A stretch of DNA of 22,199 nt, from assembly GCA_046302815.1 (NCBI GenBank), contig JBKCHO010000032.1:1-22199 (forward strand), given 5' to 3'. Position numbers and translations under genes: made by a program. Each line of letters starts with the position of its first letter. The stretch's first letter is position 1. The stretch comes from JALRAP01 sp046302815. GTDB taxonomy: Bacteria > Bacteroidota > Bacteroidia > AKYH767-A > OLB10. The notes below the pieces were generated by a model that was not told the DNA's origin, ran no database searches, and was given only the letters and a program-made list of their open reading frames with translations. This document shows, piece after piece, positions 1 to 8,970 of this stretch.

Positions 1-60
1 CTTCAAGGTGGTGGACAAAAGCTTTCTGGTATCCTCAAAACGCTTGAAGCACGCGGATAA
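1..60 (+). CDS. rplJ: 50S ribosomal protein L10, C-terminal fragment
   Basis: Frame 1 is open from the window edge to a TAA at 58-60 and encodes 19 residues ending in KTLEARG. The Gly-rich stretch followed by a short basic/acidic helix resembles the end of Bacteroidota L10. The position directly before rplL is the expected rplJ-rplL order. L10 anchors the L7/L12 dimers to the ribosomal stalk. Only the tail is visible, so the call rests mainly on gene order. Confidence 0.8.
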   Translation, partial: LQGGGQKLSGILKTLEARG

Positions 61-172
61 TCGAAAACCAACGGTCCTTGTTTGGTAGAGCTTCCACTAT
101 CCACTCAAAAGGCCGATATCATAACTAAAAACCCATAATCAATCAATTAGTAACTTAAAAACAATTAATAAA

Positions 173-556
173 ATGGCAGATTTGAATGCATTCGCAGAAC
201 AGTTAGTTAACCTGACTGTAAAAGAAGTTAACGAGCTTGCAAAGATCCTTAAGGATCAGTACGGCATTGAGCCCGCAGCAGCAGCACCTGTAATGGTAGC
301 TGGTGGTGGTGGTGCAGCCGGTGGCGGCGCTGCAGCTGAAGAGAAAACATCTTTTGATGTTATCTTGAAGTCTGGCGGAGCTAACAAGCTTGCAGTTGTG
401 AAGCTCGTGAAAGAGCTTACCGGTCTCGGTTTGAAAGAAGCTAAGGACCTCGTTGATGGCGCTCCAAAACCTGTGAAGGAAGGTGTTGCCAAGGATGAAG
501 CTACCGCTCTTAAAGCACAACTTGAAGAAGCAGGCGCTGAGGTTGAAGTCAAGTAA
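173..556 (+). CDS. rplL: 50S ribosomal protein L7/L12
   Basis: This is a 127-residue protein of normal family length. Residues 1-35 form the helical dimerisation domain that binds L10. Residues about 36-56 are an Ala/Gly-rich flexible hinge. Residues about 57-127 are the conserved C-terminal domain (FDVIL, KLAVVKLVKELTGLGLKEAK, LVDGAPKPVKEG) that recruits translation GTPases. The ATG is preceded by an A-rich leader without a Shine-Dalgarno, which is usual in Bacteroidota. It sits 112 nt after the L10 stop and 144 nt before rpoB, in the conserved rplJ-rplL-rpoB-rpoC order. Confidence 0.98.
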   Translation: MADLNAFAEQLVNLTVKEVNELAKILKDQYGIEPAAAAPVMVAGGGGAAGGGAAAEEKTSFDVILKSGGANKLAVVKLVKELTGLGLKEAKDLVDGAPKPVKEGVAKDEATALKAQLEEAGAEVEVK

Positions 557-583
557 TCGATCCGGCCTCTAACGCCTACCTTA

Positions 584-619
584 AGACCTCTGCATCCGTT
601 ACGGCGGAAGCAGAGGTCT
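584..619 (+). promoter_or_regulatory. Stem-loop in the rplL-rpoB spacer (possible attenuator or processing site)
   Basis: Positions 585-593 (GACCTCTGC) pair perfectly with 610-618 (GCAGAGGTC), and A584 pairs with T619. After one A.A mismatch (594/609) the helix continues with TCCG 595-598 against CGGA 605-608, around a 6-nt loop. The total is 14 base pairs. The 3' flank (ATCTTAGTTTG) lacks a strong U-tract, so it looks more like a partial terminator, attenuator or RNase site than a full terminator. E. coli also has an attenuator and an RNase III site in this spacer; a shared function here is inference. Confidence 0.6.
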
Positions 620-630
620 ATCTTAGTTTG

Positions 631-658
631 TAAACCGTCGTGAAAACATGGCGGCTTA
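631..658 (+). promoter_or_regulatory. Second stem-loop upstream of rpoB
   Basis: CCGTCGTG (635-642) pairs with CATGGCGG (647-654) through 8 bp, two of them G-U, closed by an AAAA tetraloop. After an A.C mismatch the flanks 631-633 (TAA) pair with 656-658 (TTA). It lies between the first stem-loop and the TTG start of rpoB at 701, so it would be part of the rpoB leader RNA. No function is assigned. Confidence 0.4.
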
Positions 659-700
659 TCGTGTGTTGAAATAATTCATAATCCCTAAAAACCATATCCC

Positions 701-3700
701 TTGGCCGCAATTCACAACTCACCCCTGAAGAACAGCGTTAAGAGGATCAATTTCTCCTCAAGCAAGCAGGCAATTGAATATCCTGACTTTCTCGAGATAC
801 AGCTGAAGTCGTTCCAAGACTTCTTCCAATTGGAAACCACATCAGACAACCGTCACAACGAGGGTCTTTTCAAGGTTTTCAGTGAGAACTTTCCGATCTC
901 TGATTCCAGAAACAATTTCGTACTCGAATTCCTCGATTATTTCGTGGATCCGCCAAGATACTCCCTGGAGGAGTGCATCGAGCGCGGTCTTACCTATAGC
1001 GTGCCTTTGAAGGCTAAGCTGAAGCTTTATTGCACAGATCCCGATCACGAGGATTTCGAAACCATCATACAGGATGTTTATTTGGGTACCATCCCATACA
1101 TGACTCCCAAGGGAACATTTGTAATCAACGGCGCCGAGCGCGTGGTTGTTTCCCAGCTACACCGTTCTCCTGGCGTGTTCTTCGGACAAAGTCGTCACGC
1201 CAACGGAACCAAACTGTATTCGGCTCGCGTTATTCCTTTCAAGGGTTCTTGGATTGAATTTGCAACCGACATCAACAATGTGATGTACGCTTACATCGAC
1301 CGGAAGAAAAAGTTTCCTGTTACTACCCTGCTTCGCGCCATCGGATATCAGACCGACAAGGACATCCTTGAGATTTTCGGATTGGCCGATGAACTAAAAG
1401 TAAGCAAGGCCGCTCTCAAGAAAGTGGTTGGTCGCAAACTTGCTGCTCGTGTTTTGAAGTCATGGGTTGAGGATTTCGTTGACGAGGATACCGGTGAAGT
1501 GGTTTCCATCGAGCGTAACGAAGTGATCCTCGAGCGTGAAACCGTTCTTGAAGATGACCACATCGACATGATCGTGGATAGTGGCGTGAAAACCGTAATC
1601 CTCCACAAGGAAGATACCAACTCCGCAGACTACGCCATCATTTACAACACCCTCCAAAAGGATACATCCAACTCAGAAAAGGAAGCCGTAGAGCACATCT
1701 ACTTCCAGCTTCGTAATGCGCAGCCACCCGATGAGGAAACTGCACGGGGTATCATCGATAAACTCTTCTTCTCCGATAAGAGATATGACCTCGGCGAAGT
1801 TGGCCGTTACAGGATCAACCGTAAACTTGGTTTGGATACTGCTGAAGACATCAAGGTGTTGACCAAACAAGATATCATTTGTATTATCAAATACCTCATC
1901 CAGCTGATCAACTCCAAGGCGGATGTGGATGATATCGATCACTTGAGCAACCGTCGCGTTCGTACTGTCGGAGAGCAGCTGTATGCCCAGTTCGGTGTGG
2001 GTCTTGCCCGTATGGCAAGGACCATCCGCGAGCGTATGAATGTTCGTGACAACGAGGTGTTCACCCCTGCGGATTTGATCAATGCGAAGACACTTTCCTC
2101 TGTAATTAATTCCTTCTTCGGAACCAACCAGCTATCCCAGTTCATGGACCAGACCAATCCTCTGGCTGAGATCACGCACAAGCGTCGTCTTTCTGCCCTT
2201 GGACCTGGTGGTCTTTCTCGTGAGCGTGCAGGTTTCGAGGTTCGTGATGTACACTATACGCACTATGGTCGTTTGTGTACTATCGAGACTCCTGAAGGTC
2301 CGAACATCGGTCTTATCTCTTCCCTGTGTGTTTACGCCAAAATCAACAATCTCGGGTTTATCTCCACACCTTATCGCACCATAGCTGAAGGCAAGGTAGA
2401 GGTGAATAAGCCAGTAGTATATCTTACCGCTGAAGAGGAGGACGCCAAGGTTATTGCTCAGGCGGTATCCAACTTCGATGAAAAGGGTAATTTCCAAGAT
2501 TCGCGAATCAAAGCCCGCTATGAGGGTGATTTCCCAGAGGTGGAGCCAGAGAAGCTTCAACTTATGGATGTAGCGCCTAACCAGATTGCATCCATCGCTG
2601 CTTCATTGATTCCCTTCTTGGAGCATGATGATGCCAACCGTGCACTGATGGGATCAAACATGCAACGCCAGGCCGTGCCATTGTTGCGTCCCGAGTCCCC
2701 TGTCGTAGGTACCGGTCTCGAGGGAACCGTAGTTCGTGATTCTCGCGTATTGCTTAACGCGGAATATGATGGGGTTGTAGAGTTTGTTGACGCTACCCAA
2801 ATCATCATCCGCAGTATTCGCAATGAGGACGAAAAGCTGGTAAGCTTCGATGACGATTTAAAATCTTATAATCTCACCAAATTCCAAAAGACCAACCAAA
2901 ATACTTGCATCAACCTCAAGCCAATCGTTAAGAAAGGCGAGAAAGTGAAGGCTGGGCAGGTTCTTTGTGAAGGATACGCCACCCAGGACGGCGAATTGGC
3001 TTTGGGTCGTAACTTGAAAGTGGCGTTCATGCCATGGAAAGGTTACAACTTCGAGGATGCAATCGTTATTTCTGAGCGCGTAGTTCGTGAGGATATTTTC
3101 ACTTCTCTCCATATCGATGAATACAGCATCGAGGTTCGTGATACCAAGCGTGGTTTGGAAGAACTTACCGCTGACATCCCGAATGTCAGTGAAGAAGCAA
3201 CCCGTGAACTCGATGAGAATGGATTGATTCGAGTAGGAGCTGAAGTTCAAGAGGGCGATATTCTGATCGGGAAGATTACACCGAAAGGTGAAACTGATCC
3301 CTCCCCAGAAGAGAAGCTGCTTCGCGCCATTTTTGGTGATAAGGCCGGTGATGTTAAAGATGCCTCTCTGAAGGTTCCTCCTTCTGTAAAAGGTGTTGTT
3401 ATCGATAAAAAGTTGTTCTCCCGTGCCGTTAAGGATAAGGGTGGAAGAAGCGATGAGAAAACCGTAATTGCCAAGATTGATGATGAGCAGTCTAAAGCTC
3501 TTGCTGAATTGAAGACCAAATTGGTAGAAAAGCTTTTCGTTCTTGTTAGCGGTAAGACATCACAAGGTGTACTCGATAATTTCAAGGAAACCCTTGTTCC
3601 CAAAGGAGCGAAGTTTACGCAGAAACTCCTTTCTGAATTGGATTACACAAACATCAATCCGAATAAGTGGACCACTGACAAAGACAAGAACGATCAAATA

Positions 3701-4528
3701 AAGCGTTTGCTTCACAACTACAACATCAAAGTAAATGATGTTATCGGTGGATTTAAGCGTCGCAAGTTCGCAATCCAGGTCGGTGATGAGCTGCCTGCAG
3801 GTATCATGCAATTAGCCAAGGTATACATCGCCAAGAAGCGTAAGTTGAAGGTGGGTGATAAGATGGCAGGTCGCCACGGAAACAAGGGTATTGTAGCCCG
3901 TATCGTTCGTGACGAGGATATGCCTTATTTGGAGGATGGGACACCGGTAGATATTGTTTTGAATCCGCTCGGTGTACCTTCCCGTATGAACCTCGGACAG
4001 ATTTATGAAACAGTTCTTGGTTGGGCCGGACAGAAATTGGGTGTTAAGTTTGCCACTCCGATTTTCGATGGAGCTTCCATGGAGGATATTGAATCCTACA
4101 TCGACAAAGCCGGCATTCCTAAATACGGTTCAACCTACCTCTTCGATGGTGGAACAGGCGAGAAGTTCGATCAACCAGCTACTGTAGGTATCATCTACAT
4201 GTTGAAGCTCGGACACATGGTCGATGATAAGATGCACGCCCGATCTATCGGCCCATACTCCCTCATCACCCAGCAGCCGCTTGGTGGTAAGGCTCAGTTC
4301 GGAGGTCAGCGTTTCGGAGAAATGGAAGTTTGGGCAATCGAAGCATTCGGTGCCGCCAATATTCTCCAGGAACTGTTAACGGTTAAGTCCGATGATGTAA
4401 TGGGTCGCGCCAAAGCGTATGAGTCCATCGTCAAAGGTGAGAACCTTGGAACCCCTGGAATACCTGAATCATTCAACGTGTTGCTGCACGAATTGCGTGG
4501 ATTGTGTCTCAAGGTTACACTTGAATAA
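701..4528 (+). CDS. rpoB: DNA-directed RNA polymerase subunit beta
   Basis: This 1275-residue protein has the usual Bacteroidota RpoB length. The rifampicin pocket (SQFMDQ at 479-484, ITHKRR at 491-496, S498) has wild-type residues at the positions of E. coli D516, H526 and S531. Later motifs include GRHGNKGIV, which lines the active centre, and the C-terminal GEMEVWAIEAFGAA block that contacts beta-prime. The start is TTG at 701: an in-frame TAA at 686-688 excludes any upstream ATG, and the protein begins at the normal place for the family (RINFSS... PDFLEIQLKSFQDFF). Residue 527 is Thr in the CPIETPEGP motif, where Pro is near-universal. rpoC follows 55 nt downstream. Confidence 0.98.
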   Translation: MAAIHNSPLKNSVKRINFSSSKQAIEYPDFLEIQLKSFQDFFQLETTSDNRHNEGLFKVFSENFPISDSRNNFVLEFLDYFVDPPRYSLEECIERGLTYSVPLKAKLKLYCTDPDHEDFETIIQDVYLGTIPYMTPKGTFVINGAERVVVSQLHRSPGVFFGQSRHANGTKLYSARVIPFKGSWIEFATDINNVMYAYIDRKKKFPVTTLLRAIGYQTDKDILEIFGLADELKVSKAALKKVVGRKLAARVLKSWVEDFVDEDTGEVVSIERNEVILERETVLEDDHIDMIVDSGVKTVILHKEDTNSADYAIIYNTLQKDTSNSEKEAVEHIYFQLRNAQPPDEETARGIIDKLFFSDKRYDLGEVGRYRINRKLGLDTAEDIKVLTKQDIICIIKYLIQLINSKADVDDIDHLSNRRVRTVGEQLYAQFGVGLARMARTIRERMNVRDNEVFTPADLINAKTLSSVINSFFGTNQLSQFMDQTNPLAEITHKRRLSALGPGGLSRERAGFEVRDVHYTHYGRLCTIETPEGPNIGLISSLCVYAKINNLGFISTPYRTIAEGKVEVNKPVVYLTAEEEDAKVIAQAVSNFDEKGNFQDSRIKARYEGDFPEVEPEKLQLMDVAPNQIASIAASLIPFLEHDDANRALMGSNMQRQAVPLLRPESPVVGTGLEGTVVRDSRVLLNAEYDGVVEFVDATQIIIRSIRNEDEKLVSFDDDLKSYNLTKFQKTNQNTCINLKPIVKKGEKVKAGQVLCEGYATQDGELALGRNLKVAFMPWKGYNFEDAIVISERVVREDIFTSLHIDEYSIEVRDTKRGLEELTADIPNVSEEATRELDENGLIRVGAEVQEGDILIGKITPKGETDPSPEEKLLRAIFGDKAGDVKDASLKVPPSVKGVVIDKKLFSRAVKDKGGRSDEKTVIAKIDDEQSKALAELKTKLVEKLFVLVSGKTSQGVLDNFKETLVPKGAKFTQKLLSELDYTNINPNKWTTDKDKNDQIKRLLHNYNIKVNDVIGGFKRRKFAIQVGDELPAGIMQLAKVYIAKKRKLKVGDKMAGRHGNKGIVARIVRDEDMPYLEDGTPVDIVLNPLGVPSRMNLGQIYETVLGWAGQKLGVKFATPIFDGASMEDIESYIDKAGIPKYGSTYLFDGGTGEKFDQPATVGIIYMLKLGHMVDDKMHARSIGPYSLITQQPLGGKAQFGGQRFGEMEVWAIEAFGAANILQELLTVKSDDVMGRAKAYESIVKGENLGTPGIPESFNVLLHELRGLCLKVTLE

Positions 4529-4583
4529 ACACATTTCTCAGTTCGTGACCAGTATTTATCGTTAACCCTAGAATTCAACTAAA

Positions 4584-7500
4584 ATGGCCAATAAGAAAGA
4601 CTTCAAAGTCAAAAGTAATTTCTCGAAGATCATCATCAGCCTGGCGTCGCCCGAGCACAACTTGGAGCAGTCCAGTGGTGAGGTGCTGAAGCCTGAAACC
4701 ATCAATTACAGGACATATAAGCCCGAGCGTGATGGTTTGTTCTGCGAGCGCATTTTCGGTCCGGTTAAGGACTGGGAGTGTCATTGCGGAAAATACAAGC
4801 GCATCCGCTACAAGGGTATTGTGTGCGACCGTTGCGGTGTTGAGGTAACAGAGAAGAAGGTTCGTCGTGAGCGCATGGGACACATCCAATTGGTGGTGCC
4901 GGTCGCTCATATCTGGTACTTCCGCTCGCTGCCTAACAAGATCGGTTACCTGCTTGGTTTACCCACCAAGAAGTTGGACCTGATCATTTATTACGAGCGT
5001 TATGTGGTTATACAGCCGGGTGTGAAAGCCGAAGATGGTGTTCAGCACATGGACTTCCTAACCGAGGACGAGTATCTGAATATTTTGGATACCCTTCCAA
5101 AGGATAATTCCCACCTCGATGACTCTGATCCGAATAAGTTTATAGCGAAGATGGGTGCCGAGGCTCTGCATGACCTATTGAGCCGTCTCGATTTGGATGA
5201 TTTGTCATATCGTCTCCGTTACCAAGCCAGTACTGAAACATCGCAGCAGCGTAAAAACGAAGCCCTCAAGCGCCTTCAGGTGGTTGAGGCCTTCCGTCAA
5301 GCAAACGAACATATCGAGAACCGTCCCGAGTGGATGATTGTGAAAGTGGTTCCTGTAATACCGCCTGAATTGCGTCCACTTGTTCCATTGGATGGCGGTC
5401 GATTCGCTACATCCGACTTGAACGATTTGTATCGCCGTGTGATCATTCGTAATAACCGTTTGAAGCGTCTTATCGAGATCAAGGCTCCTGATGTGATTTT
5501 GCGTAATGAAAAGCGTATGTTGCAAGAGGCAGTTGATTCGCTCTTCGATAACTCTCGCAAGGTAAATGCTGTTAAGACTGAGTCCAACCGCGCACTTAAA
5601 TCGCTTTCTGATTCTCTCAAAGGTAAGCAAGGTCGATTCCGTCAAAACCTTCTTTGTAAGCGTGTCGATTACTACGCCCGTTCGGTTATCGTCGTAGGTC
5701 CTGAAATGAAGCTTCATGAGTGCGGCCTTCCAAAGGATATGGCTGCGGAGCTTTTCAAGCCGTTTATCATTCGCAAGATGATTGAGCGTGGAATCGTAAA
5801 GACCGTTAAGTCGGCTAAGAAAATAGTAGACCGCAAAGAGGCGATTGTTTGGGATATCCTAGAGAATGTATTGAAAGGACATCCAGTTCTCCTCAACCGT
5901 GCTCCGACCCTCCACCGATTGGGTATTCAGGCCTTCCAGCCCAAGCTGATTGAAGGAAAGGCTATCCAATTGCACCCCTTGGTTTGTACCGCATTCAACG
6001 CCGACTTCGACGGTGACCAGATGGCTGTCCATGTACCACTAGGAAACGCTGCCATTTTGGAAGCGCAGATGTTGATGTTGGCATCTCATAACATCCTCAA
6101 CCCCGCCAATGGCGCACCTGTTACCGTTCCATCTCAGGACATGGTATTGGGTCTATATTATATGACCAAGGGTCGTAAAAACGACTCCACTACGGTTGTG
6201 AAAGGTGAAGGTTTGAGTTTCTATTCTCCACAAGAAGTGATTATTGCCTTCAATGAGAAGCGTGTGGATCTCCACGCATGGATCAAAGTAAAGGTGAATG
6301 TTCGCACTGACGATGGTATTAAGAACAAGCTTACTGAAACAACTGTTGGTCGTGTTCTATTCAACCAGGTTGTTCCGAAAGATGTTGGATATATCAACGA
6401 GCTTCTCACCAAGAAATCTCTTCGCGACATTATCAGTCAGGTATTGAAGCGTACAGGAATTGCAAAAGCATCGGCATTCTTGGACGATATCAAAGAGCTT
6501 GGATTCAAAATGGCCTTCAAGGGTGGAATCTCGTTCAACTTGAACGATGTAATGATTCCTGTATCCAAGGCTGAAATTGTGAAGAAGGCTAACGATGAGG
6601 TTGAAGAGGTGAGAAGTAACTTCAATATGGGTTTCATCACCAATAACGAACGCTACAACCAGATCATTGATATTTGGACTCGTGCCAACTCTCGCATTAC
6701 CGATAACCTCATGAAGCAGCTCTCTACCGATAGGCAGGGCTTTAATGCGGTTTACATGATGCTTGACTCTGGTGCCAGGGGTTCCAAAGATCAGATTAAG
6801 CAGCTTGGCGGTATGAGGGGATTGATGGCGAAGCCACAGAAAACCGGAGCAAGCGGAGGAGAGATCATCGAAAACCCGATCCTTTCGAACTTCAAAGAGG
6901 GTCTGTCCATCCTTGAGTACTTCATTTCGACGCACGGTGCCCGTAAAGGTCTTGCCGATACCGCTCTTAAAACAGCTGATGCTGGTTATCTGACCCGTCG
7001 TTTGGTAGATGTTGCACAGGATGTGATTATCACTGATGAAGATTGTGGCACTTTGCGTGGATTGGCTGAAACGGCACTCAAGAACAATGAAGAGGTCGTC
7101 GAGTCACTATATGATCGTATACTGGGACGCGTATCGGTTCACGATATTTACCATCCTCTCACTGGCGAACTCATGATAGAGTCAGGTGCTGAATTCACTG
7201 AAGACATTGCAGACGCCATTGAGAAATCTCCAATCGAAACAGTTGAAATCCGCTCAGTACTCACATGTGAGTCTAAGATGGGTGTTTGCAGTAAGTGTTA
7301 TGGTCGTAACCTCGCAACCGGTAGAATGGTTTGCAAAGGTGAGGCTGTAGGTGTTATTGCAGCGCAGTCCATCGGTGAGCCTGGAACACAGCTTACTCTC
7401 CGTACTTTCCACGTGGGTGGTACTGCATCTCGTTCCGCGACGGAATCGCAGATGCTTGCCAAGTTCGGTGGATTGTTGGAGTTTGAAGAGGTTCGTACCA

Positions 7501-8888
7501 TCGCCAGCAAGTCGGGTAAGAATACCGTTAATGTTGTTTTGGGTCGTTCTGGAGAAATTCGAATCATCGATCCTAAGACCAAGGCTGTACTTGCAACCAA
7601 TAATATACCTTATGGTGCCACTTTGCATGTAAACATAGGCGACACTGTTGAAAAGGGCCAGCTCATTTGCGAATGGGATCCATATAATGCCGTAATCGTA
7701 TCCGAATCCGCAGGTAAGATTGAATTCGAACATATCGAAGAGAACATCACTTTCCGCGAGGAGTCTGACGAGCAAACCGGATATAAAGAGAAAGTGATCA
7801 TCGATAGTCGCGATCGTACCAAGAATCCAGTGATCAAGATCATGGCTGACGGTAAGGGTAAGGAGCTTCTCAAGGCATACAACATTCCTGTAGGAGCACA
7901 CATCGTGGTCAACGAAGGACAATCTGTTGAAGGTGGTCAAGTACTTGTGAAGATCCCCCGCACCACTGGAAAATCAGGTGATATCACCGGAGGTCTCCCT
8001 CGTGTAACAGAGTTGTTCGAAGCTCGTAACCCTTCTAATCCAGCAATTGTATCTGAAATCGATGGAGTTGTTTCTTACGGTGGCATCAAGCGCGGTAACC
8101 GTGAAATCATTATCACATCCCGCGAAGGAGATGTTAAGAAATATCTTGTGCCGCTTTCCAAGCACATCCTCGTACAGGACAACGACTTTATCCGTGCAGG
8201 TTCGCCATTGTCTGATGGAGCCATTACTCCTTCCGACATCTTGTCAATCAAGGGACCTGCCATGGTACAGGAATATCTTGTGAATGAAATTCAGGAGGTA
8301 TACCGTATGCAGGGTGTTAAGATCAACGATAAGCACTTCGAGGTGATTGTTCGCCAGATGATGCGTAAGGTGGTTATAGAAGATCCAGGCGACACCAAGT
8401 TCCTTGAGAAAGAACATGTCAATAAGATCGACTTCATGGAGGAGAACGACAGCATCATTGATAAAATGGTGGTGATGGAGCCTGGTGATTCATCAACCTT
8501 CAAGGCAGGTCAAATGGTTAGCATCCGTCGTCTGCGTGATGAGAACTCCATGTTGAAGCGTAAAGATCTTAAGATCGTGGAAGCCCGTCCTGCTGTTGCT
8601 GCAACTTCTATTCCGTTGTTGCAGGGAATCACGCAAGCTTCGTTGCATACGAAGAGCTGGATTTCTGCTGCATCGTTCCAGGAAACCACCAAGGTGTTGA
8701 ACGAAGCTGCTATCGCTGGTAAGGTTGATCATCTGCTCGGTTTGAAAGAAAATGTTATCGTTGGTCATTTGATACCTGCTGGTACTGGTTTGCGTGAGTA
8801 TGAAAAGCTCATTGTAGGTTCGCAGGAGGAATATGATTTGCTGATGGCTTCCAAAAAGGCTGCACAAGAGCAGCAGGTGGAAGGATGA
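4584..8888 (+). CDS. rpoC: DNA-directed RNA polymerase subunit beta-prime
   Basis: The 1434-residue product is full length. The N-terminal zinc ribbon is visible as C66, C68, C81 and C84. The catalytic Mg2+ loop is NADFDGDQ, with Asp474, Asp476 and Asp478. The second zinc site includes the cysteines of EDCGTLRG and CESKMGVCSKCYG. It is followed by the trigger-loop region (GVIAAQSIGEPGTQLTLRTFH). With RpoB it forms the catalytic centre of RNA polymerase. The ATG lies 55 nt after rpoB with only an A-rich leader. The gene ends with TGA and is followed 26 nt later by a strong hairpin. No truncation or frameshift is seen. Confidence 0.99.
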   Translation: MANKKDFKVKSNFSKIIISLASPEHNLEQSSGEVLKPETINYRTYKPERDGLFCERIFGPVKDWECHCGKYKRIRYKGIVCDRCGVEVTEKKVRRERMGHIQLVVPVAHIWYFRSLPNKIGYLLGLPTKKLDLIIYYERYVVIQPGVKAEDGVQHMDFLTEDEYLNILDTLPKDNSHLDDSDPNKFIAKMGAEALHDLLSRLDLDDLSYRLRYQASTETSQQRKNEALKRLQVVEAFRQANEHIENRPEWMIVKVVPVIPPELRPLVPLDGGRFATSDLNDLYRRVIIRNNRLKRLIEIKAPDVILRNEKRMLQEAVDSLFDNSRKVNAVKTESNRALKSLSDSLKGKQGRFRQNLLCKRVDYYARSVIVVGPEMKLHECGLPKDMAAELFKPFIIRKMIERGIVKTVKSAKKIVDRKEAIVWDILENVLKGHPVLLNRAPTLHRLGIQAFQPKLIEGKAIQLHPLVCTAFNADFDGDQMAVHVPLGNAAILEAQMLMLASHNILNPANGAPVTVPSQDMVLGLYYMTKGRKNDSTTVVKGEGLSFYSPQEVIIAFNEKRVDLHAWIKVKVNVRTDDGIKNKLTETTVGRVLFNQVVPKDVGYINELLTKKSLRDIISQVLKRTGIAKASAFLDDIKELGFKMAFKGGISFNLNDVMIPVSKAEIVKKANDEVEEVRSNFNMGFITNNERYNQIIDIWTRANSRITDNLMKQLSTDRQGFNAVYMMLDSGARGSKDQIKQLGGMRGLMAKPQKTGASGGEIIENPILSNFKEGLSILEYFISTHGARKGLADTALKTADAGYLTRRLVDVAQDVIITDEDCGTLRGLAETALKNNEEVVESLYDRILGRVSVHDIYHPLTGELMIESGAEFTEDIADAIEKSPIETVEIRSVLTCESKMGVCSKCYGRNLATGRMVCKGEAVGVIAAQSIGEPGTQLTLRTFHVGGTASRSATESQMLAKFGGLLEFEEVRTIASKSGKNTVNVVLGRSGEIRIIDPKTKAVLATNNIPYGATLHVNIGDTVEKGQLICEWDPYNAVIVSESAGKIEFEHIEENITFREESDEQTGYKEKVIIDSRDRTKNPVIKIMADGKGKELLKAYNIPVGAHIVVNEGQSVEGGQVLVKIPRTTGKSGDITGGLPRVTELFEARNPSNPAIVSEIDGVVSYGGIKRGNREIIITSREGDVKKYLVPLSKHILVQDNDFIRAGSPLSDGAITPSDILSIKGPAMVQEYLVNEIQEVYRMQGVKINDKHFEVIVRQMMRKVVIEDPGDTKFLEKEHVNKIDFMEENDSIIDKMVVMEPGDSSTFKAGQMVSIRRLRDENSMLKRKDLKIVEARPAVAATSIPLLQGITQASLHTKSWISAASFQETTKVLNEAAIAGKVDHLLGLKENVIVGHLIPAGTGLREYEKLIVGSQEEYDLLMASKKAAQEQQVEG

Positions 8889-8914
8889 TTCATCATCTAA
8901 TGCAATAAATAATA

Positions 8915-8948
8915 AACTGCCGGTTGAGCTTCAGCCGGCAGTTGTTTT
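8915..8948 (+). terminator. Rho-independent terminator after rpoC
   Basis: AACTGCCGGTTG (8915-8926) pairs with CAGCCGGCAGTT (8932-8943) over 12 bp with one G-U pair, around an AGCTT loop. GTTTT (8944-8948) follows on the + strand. In the opposite direction the stem is followed by TATTATTTATT, so it could also stop leftward transcription coming from the patatin operon. It ends only about 22 nt before the favoured start of the next gene. Confidence 0.8.
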
Positions 8949-8970
8949 AATGTCAAAATTCAATTCAATC

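Noticed and set aside
61..172. Possible promoter or regulatory hairpin in the rplJ-rplL spacer
   Set aside because: I could find neither a TTG/TAnnTTTG pair at proper spacing nor a stable stem, so no feature is called.
300..345. GC-rich GGT/GCA repeat-like run in rplL
   Set aside because: It encodes the normal Ala/Gly hinge of L7/L12, not a repeat element.
7254..7940. Long open frame (228 codons) on the - strand inside rpoC
   Set aside because: It is antisense to a fully conserved part of rpoC, has no recognisable domain and no leader; it reflects codon bias of the real gene. The same applies to the - strand frames at 6357-6935, 5205-5717 and 2132-2560.
8950..8970. ATG at 8950 as the start of DUF3467
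   Set aside because: It lies 6 nt from the terminator stem and adds seven residues not typical of the family; the ATG at 8971 fits better.
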